Shown: in pieces, positions 12,452-15,127 of the stretch
Numbering within the stretch: position 1 is the stretch's first letter
Layout of the letters: every line of letters begins with the position of its first letter
DNA from: JBPOFM01 sp038259855
GTDB taxonomy: Bacteria; Bacteroidota; Bacteroidia; Flavobacteriales; Flavobacteriaceae
Direction of reading: 5' to 3'
Assembly: GCA_038259855.1 (NCBI GenBank)
Contig: JBBSOJ010000051.1
Coordinates: 1-15,127 of the forward strand
Length of the DNA: 15,127 nt
The notes under the pieces: model-generated
The model's input: the letters and a program-made list of their open reading frames with translations, nothing else
Told to the model about the DNA's origin: nothing
The model's database searches: none
Position numbers and translations under genes: made by a program

Positions 12452-13972
12452 ATGAACAAAAAAACGATCTTGATGATTCTAGATGGTTGGGGCTTATCTC
12501 CTGATCCTAAAGTTTCTGCCATAGATAATGCAAACACCCCTTTTATAGATTCTTTATACGATAACTATCCCCATGCTACTTTGCGAACAGATGGCCTAAA
12601 CGTTGGTTTGCCCGAAGGTCAAATGGGAAACAGTGAAGTTGGGCATATGAATTTAGGCGCCGGAAGGATTGTTTATCAAGATCTTGCTAAAATTAATTTA
12701 GCAATCAAGGAAAGAACGCTAGGAAATGAGGCTGTTTTACAAACTGCGTTTGCACATGCCAAAACACATCATAAACCAGTGCATTTTTTGGGCTTATTGA
12801 GCGATGGTGGTGTACACTCCCATATTGACCATCTTTTTGCCCTTTTGGACGCTGCGGAAGACTTTGGTCTTGATAAGGTTTTTGTACATGCCTTTACAGA
12901 CGGACGCGACGTTGATCCTAAATCGGGATTTGGCTTTGTGAAAAACTTGGAAGCCCACATAAAGGATACGCATGCCAAGCTAGCGAGCATCACCGGCCGT
13001 TATTATGCCATGGATCGAGATAACCGATGGGAACGCATTAAATTGGCTTATGATGGCATTGTCAATGGTATCGGTGAAAATTCTAGAAATGCCACAGAAA
13101 CAATCGAGGCAAATTATGAAAAAAATATTACTGATGAATTCATTGAGCCTATCATTATGTTGGATGACAACAATGAAGTGGTTGCTAAAATAAATGATGG
13201 TGACGTGGTCATTTTCTTTAATTTCAGGACCGATCGTGGTCGTCAATTGACAGAAGCCTTATCACAGTACGATTTTCATGAACAAAATATGCATAAACTC
13301 AATCTGTATTATGTTACCATGACCAATTATGATGAAAAATTCACAAATATTAAAATCGTTTTTGAAAAGGATAATTTAACTGAAACATTGGGCGAGGTTC
13401 TTGAAAAACATCATAAAAAACAGATACGTATTGCAGAAACTGAAAAATACCCACATGTCACATTTTTCTTTTCAGGTGGAAGAGAACTTCCTTTTGAAGG
13501 TGAAACGCGCATATTAAAAAATTCACCAAAGGTCGCCACCTATGACCTTCAACCAGAAATGAGCGCCTTTGAATTGACAAACGCTCTGATACCTGAACTT
13601 AAAAAAGGTGACGTAGACTTTGTGTGCCTCAATTTTGCAAATGGCGATATGGTTGGCCATACTGGTGTAATGTCCGCTGCCATTCAAGCATGCGAAGCGG
13701 TAGATTTGTGCGTAAAAAATGTGGTGACCGCTGCGCTCGAAACTAATTATACTATTTTATTAATTGCCGATCATGGCAATTGCGAAACGATGATCAATCC
13801 TGATGGTTCACCCAATACGGCCCATACGACCAATCCGGTGCCTCTGATATTGATCGATAAAGATCTGAAACACATAAACGATGGCGTTCTCGGTGATCTT
13901 GCACCCACAATTTTGAAATTATTGGGAATTGAGCAACCAAAAATCATGACCAGACACTCATTAATAGATTAA
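12452..13972 (+). CDS. gpmI: 2,3-bisphosphoglycerate-independent phosphoglycerate mutase
   Basis: Mn-dependent iPGM, interconverting 3- and 2-phosphoglycerate in glycolysis and gluconeogenesis. 506 residues is the family length. The phosphatase-domain metal and catalytic residues are present: D11 (LDGWGLSP), phosphoserine nucleophile S61 (GNSEVGHMNLGAG), NFANGDMVGHTG with its D and H ligands, ADHGNCE (D-H pair) and TAHTTNPVP (H). The transferase domain shows HAFTDGRDVDPKS and FFNFRTDRGRQL. A single-copy housekeeping gene. A probable promoter -7 box lies at 12424-12431, and no terminator is visible before the HAD gene 51 bp downstream. Confidence 0.97.
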   Translation: MNKKTILMILDGWGLSPDPKVSAIDNANTPFIDSLYDNYPHATLRTDGLNVGLPEGQMGNSEVGHMNLGAGRIVYQDLAKINLAIKERTLGNEAVLQTAFAHAKTHHKPVHFLGLLSDGGVHSHIDHLFALLDAAEDFGLDKVFVHAFTDGRDVDPKSGFGFVKNLEAHIKDTHAKLASITGRYYAMDRDNRWERIKLAYDGIVNGIGENSRNATETIEANYEKNITDEFIEPIIMLDDNNEVVAKINDGDVVIFFNFRTDRGRQLTEALSQYDFHEQNMHKLNLYYVTMTNYDEKFTNIKIVFEKDNLTETLGEVLEKHHKKQIRIAETEKYPHVTFFFSGGRELPFEGETRILKNSPKVATYDLQPEMSAFELTNALIPELKKGDVDFVCLNFANGDMVGHTGVMSAAIQACEAVDLCVKNVVTAALETNYTILLIADHGNCETMINPDGSPNTAHTTNPVPLILIDKDLKHINDGVLGDLAPTILKLLGIEQPKIMTRHSLID

Positions 13973-13994
13973 ATTCTAAAAAAACTATTTATCG

Positions 13995-14002
13995 TACTTT
14001 TG
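13995..14002 (+). promoter_or_regulatory. Candidate -7 box for the HAD-map unit
   Basis: TACTTTTG fits TAnnTTTG exactly and ends 21 bp before the ATG at 14024. A -33 element is not obvious in the AT-rich sequence upstream. If used, the HAD hydrolase and map are expressed independently of gpmI. Confidence 0.4.
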
Positions 14003-14023
14003 CACTCTTAAAGAAACGCATTG

Positions 14024-14440
14024 ATGAATTTTCTTGACAAATTAATTATCGGAGTTGATTTTGATGGCACTATTGTGGAAGACGCTTTTCCGAAAATTGG
14101 GAAACCGCGCATATTCGCATTCGAAACTATGAAAAAACTTCAACAAGATGGCCATAGGCTTATTTTGTGGACTTACCGGAGCGGTTCAAAACTTCAGGAA
14201 GCTGTTAGGTTTTGTGAAGATAACGGCATCGTATTTTATGCTGTCAATAAAAGTTTCCCCGAGGAGGAACTAGACGATTCAAAAAGCCGTAAAATTTACG
14301 CCGACATTTATATTGATGATAGAAACATAGGAGGCGTTCTCGGTTGGGGAGAAATCTATCAGATGATTACCAAGGAAGAACCAGATCCCTCCGCTTTCAA
14401 AAAGCAAAGTGGCGGCTTCTTTTCCTTTTTAAAAAAATAG
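14024..14440 (+). CDS. Small HAD-like hydrolase (BT0820-type putative phosphatase)
   Basis: 138-residue HAD-superfamily protein without a large cap, similar in layout to the Bacteroides BT0820 group of small uncharacterised phosphatases. Motif I is VDFDGTIVED with nucleophile D12 and acid/base D14; motif II is the threonine T50 in LILWTYR; K90 is the likely motif III lysine; motif IV is IYIDDRN with D98 and D99. Substrate unknown. The start is set at ATG 14024; a TTG one codon upstream is less likely. The stop is one base from the map start, so the two genes are probably translated as a coupled pair. Confidence 0.85.
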   Translation: MNFLDKLIIGVDFDGTIVEDAFPKIGKPRIFAFETMKKLQQDGHRLILWTYRSGSKLQEAVRFCEDNGIVFYAVNKSFPEEELDDSKSRKIYADIYIDDRNIGGVLGWGEIYQMITKEEPDPSAFKKQSGGFFSFLKK

Positions 14441-14441
14441 C

Positions 14442-15127
14442 ATGATCATACAAAAAACAAAAGAAGAAATAGAATTAATGCGCGAAAGCGCGCTTGTTGT
14501 TTCTAAAACTTTAGGAATGCTGGCAAAAGAGGTCAAACCTGGCGTTACAACCTCAAAACTAGATAAATTAGCTGAAGAGTTCATTCGGGAACAAGGTGCT
14601 ATCCCGGGGTTTTTAGGCCTTTATGATTGCCCCTCCACCTTATTATGCAGTACCAATGAAGCTGTTGTGCATGGATTGCCAACAGATGTACCCTTAAGAG
14701 AGGGTGATATTGTGTCTATCGATTGTGGCGCCATAAAAAATGATTTTTACGGTGATCATGCGTATACCTTTGAGATTGGAGACGTTGATTTAGAAACCAA
14801 GAAATTACTACAGATCACTAAGGAATCTCTTTACATTGGTATTAGAGAATTGAAAATCGGCAATAGAGTTGGTGATGTTGGTTATGCCATCCAAAATTTT
14901 TGTGAAGTACACGGTTATGGTGTTGTCAGAGAATTGGTGGGACATGGTTTGGGTAAAAAGATGCATGAGGATCCCGAAATGCCAAATTATGGAAGACGCG
15001 GTCGAGGTAAAAAATTTATTGAAGGAATGGTCGTCGCCATTGAGCCCATGATCAATTTGGGAACACACAAAGTGAAGCAATTGAAGGATGGTTGGACTAT
15101 TGTGACTTTAGATGGTAAACCAAGTGC
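14442..15127 (+). CDS. map: Methionine aminopeptidase, type I (3'-truncated by window edge)
   Basis: Cytosolic metallopeptidase that removes the initiator methionine from nascent proteins. 228 residues are visible from the ATG at 14442. The metal ligands D94 (VSIDCG), D105 (YGDHAYTF), H168 (LVGHGLGKKMHEDP) and E201 (VAIEPM) are all present, as is substrate-site H77 (AVVHGLP). The visible part stops at TLDGKPS, just before the expected AQFEHT with the last glutamate ligand. Roughly 30-40 residues are missing. No SH3-binding or zinc-finger N-terminal extension is present, as in typical type Ia enzymes. Confidence 0.96.
   Translation, partial: MIIQKTKEEIELMRESALVVSKTLGMLAKEVKPGVTTSKLDKLAEEFIREQGAIPGFLGLYDCPSTLLCSTNEAVVHGLPTDVPLREGDIVSIDCGAIKNDFYGDHAYTFEIGDVDLETKKLLQITKESLYIGIRELKIGNRVGDVGYAIQNFCEVHGYGVVRELVGHGLGKKMHEDPEMPNYGRRGRGKKFIEGMVVAIEPMINLGTHKVKQLKDGWTIVTLDGKPS

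Overview
The window looks like the chromosome of a marine-type flavobacterium (Bacteroidota, Flavobacteriia). The grounds are moderately low GC, several TAnnTTTG promoter -7 boxes, weak Shine-Dalgarno signals, secreted proteins with carboxypeptidase-regulatory-like domains, and intergenic repeats of a kind I associate with flavobacterial genomes. No phage, integrase, transposase, CRISPR array, rRNA or tRNA is visible.

Positions 1-8138 hold an aerobic tryptophan/kynurenine degradation cluster, mostly on the + strand: kynureninase (cut by the left edge), kynurenine 3-monooxygenase, a RidA-type 2-aminomuconate deaminase, 2-aminomuconate semialdehyde dehydrogenase, an atypical SDR protein, 3-hydroxyanthranilate 3,4-dioxygenase, ACMS decarboxylase and an O-methyltransferase whose start overlaps the decarboxylase stop. 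Together they convert kynurenine to 3-hydroxykynurenine, 3-hydroxyanthranilate, ACMS, 2-aminomuconate semialdehyde, 2-aminomuconate and 4-oxalocrotonate. This is the catabolic branch, not the quinolinate/NAD branch. A reverse-strand SdpI-like membrane protein gene interrupts the cluster, and two intergenic hairpin repeats bracket the SDR gene. Tryptophan dioxygenase, kynurenine formamidase and the enzymes below 4-oxalocrotonate are not in the window.

Positions 8140-10087 are a reverse-strand group: two related secreted proteins with overlapping genes, then tatA. Positions 10230-11708 are forward: dipeptidase E, then an M15 peptidase with a Tat-like signal, closed by a strong bidirectional terminator. 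A reverse-strand secreted ankyrin protein follows. The right end (12452-15127) is housekeeping: gpmI, a small HAD-type hydrolase and the start of map (methionine aminopeptidase), cut by the right edge.

The points most worth a second look are: the SDR protein lacking the YxxxK catalytic pair inside the kynurenine cluster; the coupled O-methyltransferase; an 18-bp perfect palindrome lying on the probable pepE promoter; and the two repeat elements, one of which makes the dioxygenase gene look 30 codons too long. I see no wholly new multi-gene system; most genes belong to known families.
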